Shown here piece after piece: positions 10,751 to 21,348 of a stretch of DNA of 49,264 bases. The position numbers and the translations under genes were made by a program. How positions within the stretch are numbered: position 1 is the stretch's first letter; the number at the start of each line of letters is the position of its first letter. The notes under the pieces are model-generated. The model saw only the letters and a list, made by a program, of their open reading frames with translations. It did no database searches and was not told the origin of the DNA. Source of the stretch: Perkinsus marinus ATCC 50983 (Eukaryota; Perkinsozoa; Perkinsida; Perkinsidae); NCBI RefSeq assembly GCF_000006405.1, contig NW_003207807.1:115209-164472 (forward strand), given 5' to 3'.

Positions 10751-12388
10751 ATGAAGGTACCAAGTCCTCACGATGAGGACGATGAGTCGAGTGAGAAGGG
10801 TGGGCTGGGATTAACGTCGTCCAGTGAGAGCCCCGAGGAGGATCGATCGAGTAGCCTGCTGTCGAGTCCGATCACCAGTGAAGAGGAAGGAGAAGAAAGG
10901 AAGCTTGCTCCTGGTGTATCTAGCATAGCTGTTATGTCGTCCCCGAGAGAATATGCCCAGCGAGGTTCTCGAGGTATGGACTTGATTTCTGCGACAGGTA
11001 GCCACGTTCTACCTGGGCTATTCTATTGAGTTTTTGTAAGCTGACTGGAAGTCTATTGCACTTCTTTGTACAATGGCCGACAATTGGCATTCAATCCGAA
11101 AGGTGGTTTCTCATAGTGAGAATAGTATCAGGACGAAATTGACACTGGAAGTGTTCCTTTGAGTCAAGGGCCTTGACTCGGTAGCTTGACTGTAACCATC
11201 GATTCGGTGAGGAAGCCTTAAAACGAACCGAAGCCCGAACTGGTACTTGAATACTTTTGAAGTATCCACGATCCGAGTTCGCTGCGGCCGCCCTGCCCTC
11301 GCTAGCCTGTAGGTATCTTGAGGAATTACCCGACGACGGCACCGGCCATAGTGAAAATCATCAAGGTGGTCATATTAGGCGATGCGGCAGTTGGGAAGAC
11401 CTCTCTCATACAGAGGTATAGTGATGTTAACGAGGTGTGGTATGAGTCTCGACAGATACATGCACGGTAGCTTTTCCCATCACAGCTACAAGCCCACAGT
11501 GGGGGCGGACTTCTATAGCAAAAAGTTGGATATTATCCCTGATTTGGTAGCGGGTTATCGATGCACTGTAAACATGCAAATCTGGGATACGGCTGGACAG
11601 GCAGGGGAGAAACCATGATGTGGATTCCTCATCATTCATTCACAGGAGCGATTCCGATCACTGGGAGCATCCTTCTATCGGGGAGCTGATGCTTGCATTC
11701 TGGTCTGTGATGTTTCCCGACAATATGGGCTGAAGAATGTCCTCGATTGGAGGCGCGATTTCCTCAAGCATGCCGATCCTGATGAGCGTGAGCCCACCGC
11801 CATGGTATCTCCCGGAATGAGGTCAGTTCCTCAGCCGAGAAGTTCCCGTTCGTTTTCGTCGCAAACAAAACAGACCTCCCCGAGCATGCATTCACGGAGT
11901 CTGACGTGGTTGAGCTAATCACGGAAATACGCAAGGAGTATCCCTGCTGTGCCGACTACCCCGTGGTCATGGCTTCCGCCGAGAACGGGTCGGGAGTACG
12001 TCAAGTCTTCGAGCTTGCCGGGACCGCTGCTGTGCAACGAGCAAATGAGAACGATCGACGGTTCTCTCCTCAAGGACTTCCGGGTGGGTACAATAAACAA
12101 TGCAGGGAATTACGCACTCAGTTAGCCACGCGTATTGAGGGTAAGAGGATTCTGATGGATTTTTTTGGAAATTCTTGTTGGTTTTCGCTTACACTGGGTT
12201 GGAATTCTCATAGTGTAGTGAGGAAACTCCTGAGCTTGGCTGAGGAAACCGAACATATATTCCAGCACTGCCATGAAGACCTCCATGTTTGTCGCTCAGG
12301 TGATTGTGACCCAACGGGTGCAGGAGCAATAATGCTAGCGGCGGGTGTACAGAGTGTGACTCGACGAGGCGTCTGTGGTGGATGCTGA
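10751..12388 (+). CDS. Rab-family small GTPase with a long acidic N-terminal extension
   Basis: join(10751..10973,11313..11415,11447..11600,11646..11804,11840..12140,12300..12388), 342 residues; every phase closes. Residues ~1-75 are a Ser/Glu/Asp-rich extension (EDDESSEKGG, EEDRSSSLLSS), not normal for Rabs. The G domain then follows: P-loop GDAAVGKTS, switch I ending YKPTVGADF, WDTAGQERF, NKTDLP and a degenerate G5 (MASAEN). The residues flanking switch I and II resemble Rab7. The C-terminus is RRGVCGGC, with two cysteines suitable for geranylgeranylation, so it should act on membranes in vesicle traffic. Introns are 339, 31, 45, 35 and 159 nt. The third begins GC (GCAGGGG...ACAG) and the last is mostly a family B repeat and has a length divisible by three. 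The LRTQLATRIEG segment is an unusual tail insertion. Confidence 0.85.
11161..11179. repeat. Perfect 19-nt palindrome in Rab intron 1
   Basis: GAGTCAAGGGCCTTGACTC: 9-nt perfect arms around one central G. The core recurs in the 31-nt palindrome at 12859-12889. Confidence 0.8.
12145..12271 (-). repeat. Repeat family B copy filling Rab intron 5
   Basis: Reverse-orientation copy with GGAAATTCTTGTTGGTTTTC, GTGAGGAAACTCCTGAGC, GGCTGAGGAAACCGAACATA and TTCCAGCACTG. It occupies most of the 159-nt intron 12141..12299, starting within a few bases of the 5' splice site. Confidence 0.75.
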
Positions 12389-13277
12389 ATCTCCGTTACC
12401 CACGAATATGATGTCTCATTTCACACTATCGTCCCTTGTAGTGTTACACTAGTAAACATAGCAACATTTTGAGATCGGAGACTAAGACTAGTCGACGATA
12501 ACAAATACTTCAATATATGAACAATAACGACAACGTCGTTAATACAGCAAGTACACAAACGTAGGGGACGAGGCGTTTCAACGACGAGGGGGTTGGAGAG
12601 GGGTCATTGATTTTCTTGCCATACCGTCGGGCCATCTTGTTGAGGAACAACTGAGGGAATGGCGATGCATAGTGTACTCCTCGGATAGTGTTACTTCTGG
12701 AATTATATTCCGAAATACAATAGCTAATTTGCCGCTGGCTTGACTGGTTACAACTTCACGATACCCGCAGGCTACCTTGGAGAGGATGTCGTTCGCGACG
12801 TACCTGTAAGCATGACATGATATAGTGTGGGCAAGTCAGAGTGATGTGCATAGCCTTGGGTCAAGGGCCTTGACTCAAGGCCCTTGACCAGAGGGCTTAT
12901 CTGAGAATAGAAGTTGGGGAAAGATGGGTATGATACTCTGGCAATCTAGCAACAGGAAGGAGGGACATCTAGACTAGAGAGATAGATTCCCACTGAAGCA
13001 ATGAGTCGATAGTACTATGGACTCATTGCTGACAATTTGTCACTAGTGCTTTGAATCCTACTAATTGTAGGATCATGATTGTCTATTGTTGATAACAAAC
13101 ATAATGCTTGATGTCCCAAGAACATCCAGTAAATTCCAACAGTAAACTCGTAATTTGGCATGGGCGACTGAGGGGCTTTTCGGAGCATAAGATGTTCGTG
13201 AGGAATCATATCCGAGTTCTTAGTTCCATCATTCATCATATAAGTTACATCACTTCGACTGAAAGCTCGAGGGTTTT
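12389..13277. other. Intergenic region between convergent Rab and SDR genes
   Basis: No coding region recognised. It holds the 31-nt palindrome listed separately. Two minus-strand and plus-strand short frames near 13015-13311 lack motifs. Confidence 0.4.
12859..12889. repeat. Perfect 31-nt palindrome
   Basis: Arms GGTCAAGGGCCTTGA and TCAAGGCCCTTGACC are perfect 15-nt reverse complements around one C. It lies ~470 bp after the Rab stop and shares the GTCAAGGGCCTTGAC core with the palindrome in Rab intron 1. Confidence 0.85.
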
Positions 13278-14397
13278 CTACTCGGGGCTTGATCCACTGG
13301 CTGCGTTCTGATCATGTACACCATTTTTCGAGCCATCACTGAGCATAGCGTTCTCGGAGTGCTCAGAGTTGATATAACCAGGCAAGCACATAGTCACGCG
13401 ACCAATGCCACCGGCCTCCATTTCTGCGCGGAGACTGTCGAAATACCTGATGAAATAACAATGCATCGGTACCCTTTGATGCGATGCCTTACCCGAGCTG
13501 TGCGTGCTTGGCTGCTGCGTACGCGGAACGACCACCCTGGCCGAATTTCCCCTGGACGCTAGAGACCTGCAAAGATATTGCCTTAGTTGAATTGAGCTCA
13601 AGTGGGCTTACCTGTACCAAGTGAGGAGGAAACTTTCGACACTTAGCCGTTTCATACCATTTTGGGAGTAGACCTTTGACGATAGCAACTTGACCGAAGA
13701 AATTCACTTGCATATGCTCACGAAGCACCTGAGAGGTCAAAGGTGGAGTCCTCGGGAAATCTCGGCTCTCTGAATGACTGATGGATACCTCCATTGAAGT
13801 GTCTAGGGCTGTCCCACGATAGCCAACTCCAGCACAGTTGAACAGGACGTCAACTCCTTCATCTGATGGGACTAGATCAAGTTCAGCATGCTCAGAAAGG
13901 GGTGTACCTCCACAAAGCGACGTGACGGTCGCAGCAATGGCTGATAGCTGCTCATCAGAGGATCCAGCCAAGTCTACTGGTATGGTCTCGACTGCCACCT
14001 AGAAAGAGGCACCACTGTGCTGAAGTAAACCGACACTGAGATCCTCGTCGCCGTGGATTCATGAGAGTATAAGAAGCCGTTGAAAAGAAGCGGGCCGCGC
14101 CTAATATAACGATAAGCTAGTAGTACTACCGCGGGATTCACAGCAGCCGCTAACTCCTTCAATGCCTCTAGCCTCGCTCTCCGTCGAGCACTCACCACCA
14201 ACACACTAAAGCAACCAAGATCATGCCTTGCGCACTGATCGGGTCTACCGTGGCTTCGCGCTCTTTATCAAGTGTGTCGCTATGGCCCTTCCCAGACCAG
14301 ACGAGGCGCCGACTACCCAAACAGCTTTACCCTCGAAGTATCTAAGGTTGTTTAATTTCGGTCGTGCCAGTGTACCGTTACTGAGCAGTTCTCTCGC
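13278..14397 (-). CDS. Short-chain dehydrogenase/reductase, DHRS7B-like
   Basis: complement(join(13278..13446,13493..13566,13612..13728,13789..13998,14130..14205,14249..~14397)); internal phases all agree. Rossmann motif VVGASSGLGRAIA, then VVSARRRARLEALKELA, DLAGSSDEQL, the NAG-equivalent NCAGVGYRG, VNFFGQVAIVKGLLP, the catalytic serine region VSSVQGKFG and the YxxxK site SAYAAAKHA, followed by YFDSLRAEM and CLPGYINS. The ending NAMLSDGSKNGVHDQNA matches, from memory, the DHRS7B signature NAITADGSRYGVMD. In that family the enzyme is a membrane-anchored NADPH-dependent lipid/retinoid-type reductase of ER or peroxisome. A hydrophobic segment (LIAVAVVFIVVSMVG) is encoded on the same strand at about 14432-14510 and would suit the N-terminal anchor, but I could not join it, so the start is unresolved. 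The protein ends just after SGSSPE, earlier than DHRS7B. Confidence 0.75.
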
Positions 14398-14626
14398 TTA
14401 TGACCGCTGAGGCCTCAATCATTCGTCCGAGTTCAACTGTGTAACTCCAACCATAGATACTACTATGAACACAACAGCTACTGCTATCAGGATTCCACAC
14501 AAGGGGGAAATGCTACACAACTTGGTATAAATGAGTCATTCCCGGGCATTGACAACAGTGAGTGGTGGCGGTGGTTTCCATGACGCACTGCTGCCTCGAC
14601 GGTGAAGACCTCACATGGTACATTGT

Positions 14627-15427
14627 TCAATCGTACATTTTCATGAGCTTCCCAGCTTCCCATGCCAGTATACATTCTTCATCCAATTTCCGCTCGATCT
14701 CCGCCTTGCTCGGGACCTTGGCCCGCTTCTTCGGGTTAGCTGCTGGTTGGCTACTGTCACCAGACGATTCATCGGAGGATTCCCGCTTGAGTTGCCGTAT
14801 TGGAGCAGTGTAATGGAGCTTCTCACACGTAGAGCCTGACGTAAAACACAAGAACAATATCCGGTCCGGGAAGTTCTGAGAGGTAACAGGAAACCGCGCC
14901 CCTCATATTAGTGCTAAATTGATGCTGTTCTTACCCTTATCACAAAATCCAATCTTTTCGAACGACTTGCAGACAGGCGTATCAATCTTTTTATTAACGT
15001 GCAAATACTGGCATTTGCCAGCCATCGGGCATGTGCCATGCCGTAAGAATATTCCGCATTCTGGAGTTCTCCGAGGGTCCTTTGATCCCGCTGTATCGGG
15101 ATGAGTGAGTGTACACCTCCCACCACGCGAACAGGTCCCGTTAGCTAACCACCCTTTACAGAAAGCTACTGAATTGCGATCGTGATAGTGGTAGCACTGA
15201 TCGCCGTAACGACAATACCCGGTCCTAGTGAAATTGAGACATAACTGGCCAGAAGCCGACGGGTATTTTCCCCTGGTAGATGCTAGCTTAGCCGCAGGAG
15301 CTGACTCGGTGGCGGTTGGCAACCGAATGTTCGGCCACCGAGTGACGAACCCTCCTCGATACCCAGAGGTAGTAGAGGACTGGTAGAAGGACGTAGTGGA
15401 GATTGGAGGATGAACGACGCCTTGCAT
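14627..15427 (-). CDS. CCCH zinc-finger protein with four fingers (ZC3H3/Yth1-like)
   Basis: complement(join(14627..14835,14935..15427)), 233 residues. Four C-x8-C-x5-C-x3-H fingers: starting CLNFTRTGYC, CKGWLANGTC, CGIFLRHGTC and CKSFEKIGFC. The fourth is split by a 99-nt intron and is only completed (CDKGSTCEKLH) by splicing, which strongly supports the model. The N-terminus is Ser/Thr-rich and the C-terminus is a Lys-rich then helical segment (KRAKVPSKAEIERKLDEE). Tandem fingers of this spacing bind RNA. Similar arrays occur in ZC3H3 and in the CPSF30/Yth1 polyadenylation factor, but with four fingers and the basic tail ZC3H3 seems the closer guess. Start at the only upstream ATG. Confidence 0.85.
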
Positions 15428-15706
15428 AATGTACTCGACAAAGGAAAAGGCTACACTCTGGGATGGCTATACAAGAAAACAACTATGGGCGAACAACTTG
15501 CAGGGAAAAAGTAACGGCACAATTCATTTCTCGCTCGCCCTAAACTCGAACACCGGTTGCGGCTCGTCAATTGAAGCTCTTACAGTACCCAACAGAAGTA
15601 TAGGGTCTAAGCCTATGTCTTAGGGTCCATAGGAAGTGCTGATCCCTGAGCCCCGAGAGTGATACGCTTGCAGCATACTTCAATTCTGCGAACCTTTACG
15701 TTCACA

Positions 15707-15913
15707 ATGGCTAGACCCTCAAGGTTCGCTAAGAAAGCTGTCAAGCGTACTGCATCCAAGGGGAAGAAGAGAGTCGTCAAGAAGGCCTCTACTGCTGGTC
15801 GCAGTGCCAAGAAGTCCGTGAAGGGCTCCATTTGAAAGAGCGGGAAGACTGCGGCAACTGCTGCCAAGGCTTCGTCTAGATCGGCCGGTTCGTTTGTCTC
15901 GCTGCGTAATTAG
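15707..15913 (+). CDS. Small Lys/Ala/Ser-rich basic protein (H1-tail-like), frame interrupted by TGA
   Basis: The frame begins MARPSRFAKKAVKRTASKGK, reaches an in-frame TGA at codon 43 (15833-15835), and continues with the same composition (KSGKTAATAAKASS) to TAG at 15911-15913. Reading stops at 42 residues, or at 68 if the TGA is bypassed. A 21-nt GTGAAG...GAAAG segment spanning the TGA could be removed in frame, but that is shorter than any intron I trust here. Codon use (AAG, GCC, GTC) resembles that of the L18 gene, suggesting high expression. Repeated KK-A/S motifs suggest a linker-histone-like or other basic chromatin protein. A pseudogene or assembly error is possible. Confidence 0.45.
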
Positions 15914-16697
15914 GATAACGAACATACCTCTTGAACCCCATTTATCAATTATATACGTGAAGTCGATATCGACTTGTTTTAATTGAGTACTGCTTGCTGT
16001 CTGGATTCCTGCTGGGGCTCTATGACATTCAGTAATCTCATTGCGTGTAACAGTACTTGTATTGTGTTAAGGTCGGGCATGGAAACCCCGTACGTACCAA
16101 TTGATTCGGCAGATGACACCTGTGGGGAGTTTTTAGTCGCTTTGAGATCACGAGTAGCTCCTGAGTTAAGACTTCGCGGTTTGCATATCAAATGTGCACT
16201 ATATATAGTGTGCTCAATGGCTGTCCATGCGAGCAGATCTGCTATTCATCTGAGTACATCTCGTGCCCTCGTGTTGTCTAGTTATCATACAAACTCAGCT
16301 CACTGTTGAGAACTCCTTAGTGTCGTCATTGTCCTCACGTATGCGGCGTGCGAGTTAAATTTGCGTGCGTGTTCTCTCAAAGGGAGTAACCTGACAATGT
16401 TAATGAGACCGTAAGGCTTTTACCCTCCGAGGTAAACGATAGGGGTTGAATCGACATTTTGGTCGTAGAGGAACAGTCCCTTGGGCCCGTATTATGAAAA
16501 CCATTTGCGGCATTGGTGTCTTAAACCCAGCTGTAGCCACCCCATGACGCGTTGAGGCCTATGGGAGGGCAGCGTAGGGTCAACTGAATCTTGCGCAGTA
16601 TCGCATCGCTCCGCCGTGACGCTCCTCACATCGATCACATGATCGATGATCCGCAGCTGTGGCCGATCTGTTGAGCACAGGTACTAATCCATTCGCC
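15914..16697. other. Intergenic region upstream of ribosomal protein L18
   Basis: No protein or RNA gene recognised. Presumably holds the L18 promoter. An AG acceptor (GAGCACAG, ending 16680) sits 17 nt before the L18 ATG and could be a leader splice acceptor. Confidence 0.35.
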
Positions 16698-17462
16698 ATG
16701 GGTATTGATCTAAAGGCTGGTGGGCGCGTGAGGAAGCCCGGTCGTCAGACCATCAAGACTGAGAACCCCTACATCCGCCTGCTCTGCAAGCTCTACTCCT
16801 TCTTGGCTCGTCGTACGGAGTCTAGCTTCAATGCTACTATCTTGAAGCGTCTCCAGACCTCTAGGAGGAACCGTCCTACTCTCTCCCTCTCCAAGTTGGC
16901 TCGCCACATGAAGGGCAAGGAGGACAAGATCGCTGTTGTTGTTGGCACTATCACCGACGACGCCCGTCTATTCGAGGTCCCCCAGCTCACCGTCTGCGCT
17001 CTCCGTTTCTCTGAGACCGCTCGTGCCCGTATCGTCAAGGCTGGTGGCTCTTGCATGACCTTCGACCAGTTGGCTCTCAGTAAGTATAAGGGACCGTCTC
17101 CTCAGCTTTTCGTGGGAATGAATGTGACTGAGTTTCAATGATGAGATTTAATCTGATGCGGTTAACAGACCTATATTCTGGTGATACCCTTACCAAATCT
17201 GAGGATTCTCTCGCATTTTAAAGTCGTTGTGATGTTCTCCAATTTCGTCCGTCTAGCTTGCACTTTGTTTTGCTTCTCAGAGGCTCCTACTGGCTCTAAC
17301 ACCGTTCTCCTCCGTGGTGCCACCAAGTCCCGTACTTGCGAGCGCTACTTCGGCAAGGCTCCCGGTGTTCCTGACTCCGATACTAGGCCCCGCGTTCGCT
17401 CTATCGGTCGCAAGCGCGAAAAGGCTCGTGGTCGCCGGAAGTCTCGTGGATTCAAGGTATAA
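16698..17462 (+). CDS. RPL18: 60S ribosomal protein L18 (eL18)
   Basis: join(16698..17079,17281..17462), 187 residues, against 188 in human. Starts [20 protein letters not shown] and shows family signatures [69 protein letters not shown] and the terminal [13 protein letters not shown]. The 201-nt intron falls inside LAL|KAPTGSN and splicing restores the frame (codon AAG). The frame is open upstream to 16659, but the ATG at 16698 gives the conserved N-terminus. Structural protein of the large cytosolic subunit. An assembly gap begins about 95 bp after the stop. Confidence 0.97.
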
Positions 17463-19068
17463 ACTATCACTGGTTTTCCTCGACCCCAAGGATTATGAGA
17501 AGACGAATGGCAGGTTTGACGAACACTCACCCCCAGTACCTTGTGGCCGCCGTAAGGNNNNNNNNNNNNNNNNNNNNNNNNNNNNNNNNNNNNNNNNNNN
17601 NNNNNNNNNNNNNNNNNNNNNNNNNNNNNNNNNNNNNNNNNNNNNNNNNNNNNNNNNTGTCGAGGGAAATCGATATCATGGATATGAAGTATATCAATAT
17701 ACCTTTCCATATAATTTAGCATACGTGTTGAAATCGCACCTCAGAACACTAACTTCTACTAGTAAAGTATATCTGCAACTTGACGCCTAATCTAATCCAG
17801 CCAAAACTGACCAGCACAAAAGCGCCCAAATAAGGTGTAAAACCCGCCATTCAGGGAGCCGTCACAGCTCAAGACATACTAGCAGGTTTGTGCCTCCAAA
17901 TATGGGACCCGAACATGGAGGGATACCATTGTGAAAGATCTTCTTTCTGTTGATGTATAGAATTAGGTAAGGCGCGGAGGTATAGATATACTTCCCCAGT
18001 AAAAGTTAGTATCCTGAGGCAAGATTTCAACACATGTATGCTAGGAATGTGTGGAGATAATTATTAACCACGACTATTATTACTTCGTGACCACGACCTA
18101 TTACCTCATTACCTTTTACCTAAGGTAATAAGATCTCATGACCTTATGACTATTATTACCACCGTTACCTACCTTTTCGACTTCTCATTAACTACGAAGA
18201 GCTAGGCCCTGAAACTTGGAGGTTATATCACGTGAAGCATAAGAGCATATCCCCCCACCCCGAGTCGCAAGATGGTACTCGTTGAGATGACTGACCACGA
18301 ATCGAGAAACCGGATTTGCTAAGAATATGTGGAGGAGTGTGTGTGTGTGTGAGTTCAAAGTTCAACGCCGACAACACGGCTTAGTTAGACTCGCATCGAT
18401 GCACATTGGTTCGCGAGGGATCAGTTGGAGGAGTGTTTTATGCGTTGTGTACATATACAACGTAGAACTCGTATGTGGACGCATGAGAACCAATTGTGAA
18501 CAGAATCCAATGGAGTACCCATGGAACAGTCCATGCAAGGTAGCGACCGGCCGATGCATTTCAAGGAAGCAGAAATTCCGTCGAAGATTTTATGCGCCGT
18601 ACCTACTTGAGCTCCAGCTATCCGTGGCGGATCAATTATTTGCAATTCGCGACTCTTAGGTGGCGCGCGAGTGTTCCATCAAGCAAACGTGAACCCGGCA
18701 ATTGATAGTAATCATGCTCATGGTCCAGGGTTGAGGGATGGAAGCCTACGCGTTATGGCAAATTCATAACTTGCCTAAAAATGGTATCAGAATCTTCACT
18801 TCATGTTGGCGCAATTTCCATCGTACGACAGTGCTGTAACCGTACGATTGGTACCACCAAAGCGTCGGGATAGGTGCTGTTCATCCACAATCCTGTGTTT
18901 GCCTCATGTGAATGTCCCAACAATCAGTCTCGTTGGCGCGACATAGTGTAAAGGTTCGAATAATGAAATACGGGGACGAGCCGTGTTTCAGATAGATCGT
19001 CTGTCAAGCAGCAGGGTTCACACCATGCTCGGAATAACCAATCTTCAGTTTCAGAAAAGCTGCAACAG
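17463..19068. other. Gene-poor stretch with assembly gap
   Basis: Contains a 100-N gap at 17558-17657. A run of alternating TTACC/GGTAA words around 18100-18170 is locally repetitive. An open frame at 18327-18659 has no motif and I do not support it. Confidence 0.4.
17558..17657. other. Assembly gap (100 N)
   Basis: Exactly 100 N; a scaffold join of unknown true length. Confidence 1.
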
Positions 19069-19141
19069 TACCCTACCCGAGGATCGAACTCGGAATCTCC
19101 ACCTTAGGAGGGTGGCGCCTTATCCATTGGGCCAGCAGGGC
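19069..19141 (-). tRNA. trnR-CCU: tRNA-Arg (anticodon CCU)
   Basis: 73 nt, fully foldable on the minus strand. Acceptor GCCCTGC pairs with GTAGGGT (G1-U72 and G6-U67 wobbles), D arm GCC-CAATGGATAA-GGC, anticodon stem CCACC/GGTGG around loop CTCCTAA (anticodon CCT), variable AGATT, T arm CCGAG-TTCGATC-CTCGG, discriminator A. Both internal promoter boxes are intact. No intron; CCA is not encoded. Decodes AGG arginine. Confidence 0.93.
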
Positions 19142-20062
19142 AGTGAGTGTGATGAACACATACCGATCCCGCTTTTTCTGAGGGAAAAAGTAAACGAGAT
19201 TATTGTTCAACTATCAATATCGGTTCACGAGATCGATAGTTGAACAATTGAACAATCGTATTCTGTTCTGTGATGGCCGAGATTGAGCCAAGGCTACACT
19301 CCGCAAGGGGACCGCAAGAGGTTTGCACAATTCAATGTGGCATCGGATACCTAGTCGATCTTACGTATCGGATAACGTCTGTTCTGGACTACTGGAACGC
19401 ACCTTATACCATGCTCAAGGAGCAAGAACCCCCCGATAGAGACTATTACGCACAGCTTTACCGCTGAGGAAATGCTACATAACAAGAAGTGATCCACAGC
19501 AAGCACATTGAAACTACTACTATTCCCAGAACTACCGCAGCCAATGAACGCTTCACGTTGCTATGACCGCATCACATGCTACACATATAGTCATCATGTC
19601 CTTTACCGAAAGGAGATCGAAACATGCCAATCTCCTACAGTTTCCACGCATTCATCACCTCAGCAAGGGTTCACGAGACTCAAGATAACTAAGACGATCA
19701 AACAAACCGGATAAATGTCAACGACAAGTCACTATATTGAACATTAACACCCGAATCATCCGCTTCAAATAAAACGACGACTGTAAGTTTCATTTGGCAT
19801 GGAACTCCACAGTGCAACGAGAGTAATCGAACGGTCCACTATGAAATGTCACTCATACTTCGCTAGACCCTCAACGTTCAACCATTGACTTGTACCAACA
19901 AGTTATAACTAGACTGAACACAATGCCAAAACTAGTCCCAAGCGGCTACTCAAATAGGCTCAAATCGAAACCTCCATATCTGGCTATGCGACGTCTGCGG
20001 TAATCAGACGACGAAAACCTCAATGGCTGATGGCGAATCGCTTGTAAGTGTGATCGACTAGC
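19142..20062. other. Intergenic region between tRNA-Arg and ribosomal protein L7
   Basis: Holds a 14-nt inverted repeat at 19202-19248. Short plus-strand frames at 19270-19467 and 19508-19714 carry no recognisable motif. Confidence 0.4.
19202..19248. repeat. Inverted repeat, 14-nt perfect arms
   Basis: ATTGTTCAACTATC at 19202-19215 and its exact reverse complement at 19235-19248, with a 19-nt loop. It lies upstream of the tRNA-Arg gene. Confidence 0.75.
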
Positions 20063-21348
20063 TTAGTTCATCCTCTTGATGAGGTTGTTCATGAACTGCT
20101 CGCGGTTACCCCAGTCACCTCCGCGAAGCTCGTTGAAGCCGTGACGCTTGCGGATGAAGCCACCCTTGGGGGAAGAGAGCTTGAAGGGCCAGAGGAAGTT
20201 GTTGGCCTCCTTGAAGTGGGGTCCGACAGTGTAGATCTCGTGAATGAGATCCTCCATACCTGAAAGAAAGTCCAGTAATAGACGTTGTGAAATACATGGT
20301 TCACGAGGTTGGATAGTTATTCTATTCACAGCTAGACGTGTGCGAGGATCATGAAGCCCACAGTACCAAAGGGTAGAGGGGTGATTACTCCACGGTCAAT
20401 CTACGCGCATCCGATTAGAGTTCTTCCCTATTGTATAAGAGAGACTCTTGCCCAGAGAGATACGCGAATACACAACCATGCAGACACGCCCTACTTACCG
20501 TGGATGCCAAACTGACCGAGCTTCTCATCGATGAGCTTGTTATCGTTCAAGGGGATGCGAGACTTGTTGATCTTGCCATAACCTCTCTTATAGATGAGCT
20601 CACGGACAGTGGAAACGCTAGGGTAACCGAAGGCAACATAGGGAGCAACGGTACGGAGCATCTGAGGAAGCATTAACATAATTTGATCACACCATGAGAG
20701 CACATCGATCAGATATGTATGGTAGTCATCGTACTCAAGTGGCACAGGTCCACATAGTGATGTACGGAAAGGCCTCATCCCTCAGGGAATCACTGACCCT
20801 TGGCTATCGCCAGCCCGGACCCACTTGCGTGGTATCCAGGAAGCTGGGAGTCACCAAATACCTGATGTGCTCATGGAGAGCTCAGGTTTGTACCTGCATC
20901 ATAGGTCCGTTGACCTTGACGAAGACGCCGTTGTTCAACTGGCGAAGACGCAAGAGTTGCAGGATCTTGCGGGGCTTGGGGGCGAGCTTGTTGATACCAG
21001 CAAGACGGACGACGAAAACCTACAAGGAGATAAGTCCAAACCAGCAAAGAAAAGAACCTCTAATCTTACGAGCTTCTCCTCGGGCTCAACGAAGTAGTTG
21101 CCGAACTTCTTAGCCTCACGACGAAGGCCAATAAGGCGGCGCTCCTCAGACTTGTACTCCTTCTGGTACTTCAAAGCACGAAGCTTCAAGGCGTTCCTGG
21201 AGGCACGGTTAGTCTTCTTGTTGGCAGCAATAGCAGCGAGCTTCTGCTCCTTGAGCTGGGCCTGGGCCTCGAGCTTCTTAGCACTGCGCTCGGGGACGCG
21301 GGTGCCCTCAGTAGGGAGGTTGGATGCGAGGAGATATCGATCAGCCAT
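20063..21348 (-). CDS. RPL7: 60S ribosomal protein L7 (uL30)
   Basis: complement(join(20063..20259,20499..20661,20894..21019,21070..21348)), 254 residues; all phases close. Signatures: N-terminal Lys-rich helix ([22 protein letters not shown]), [102 protein letters not shown] and the C-terminal LIKRMN. Length and order match eukaryotic L7 closely. Introns are 239, 232 and 50 nt. Start [11 protein letters not shown] is the first ATG of the frame. Large-subunit structural protein contacting 5S rRNA. Confidence 0.97.

Noticed and set aside
18327-18659. 110-residue plus-strand frame as a gene
   Set aside because: No motif, no splice support and ordinary composition; next to an assembly gap in gene-poor sequence.
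20694-21113. 139-residue plus-strand frame
   Set aside because: Antisense to ribosomal protein L7 exons.
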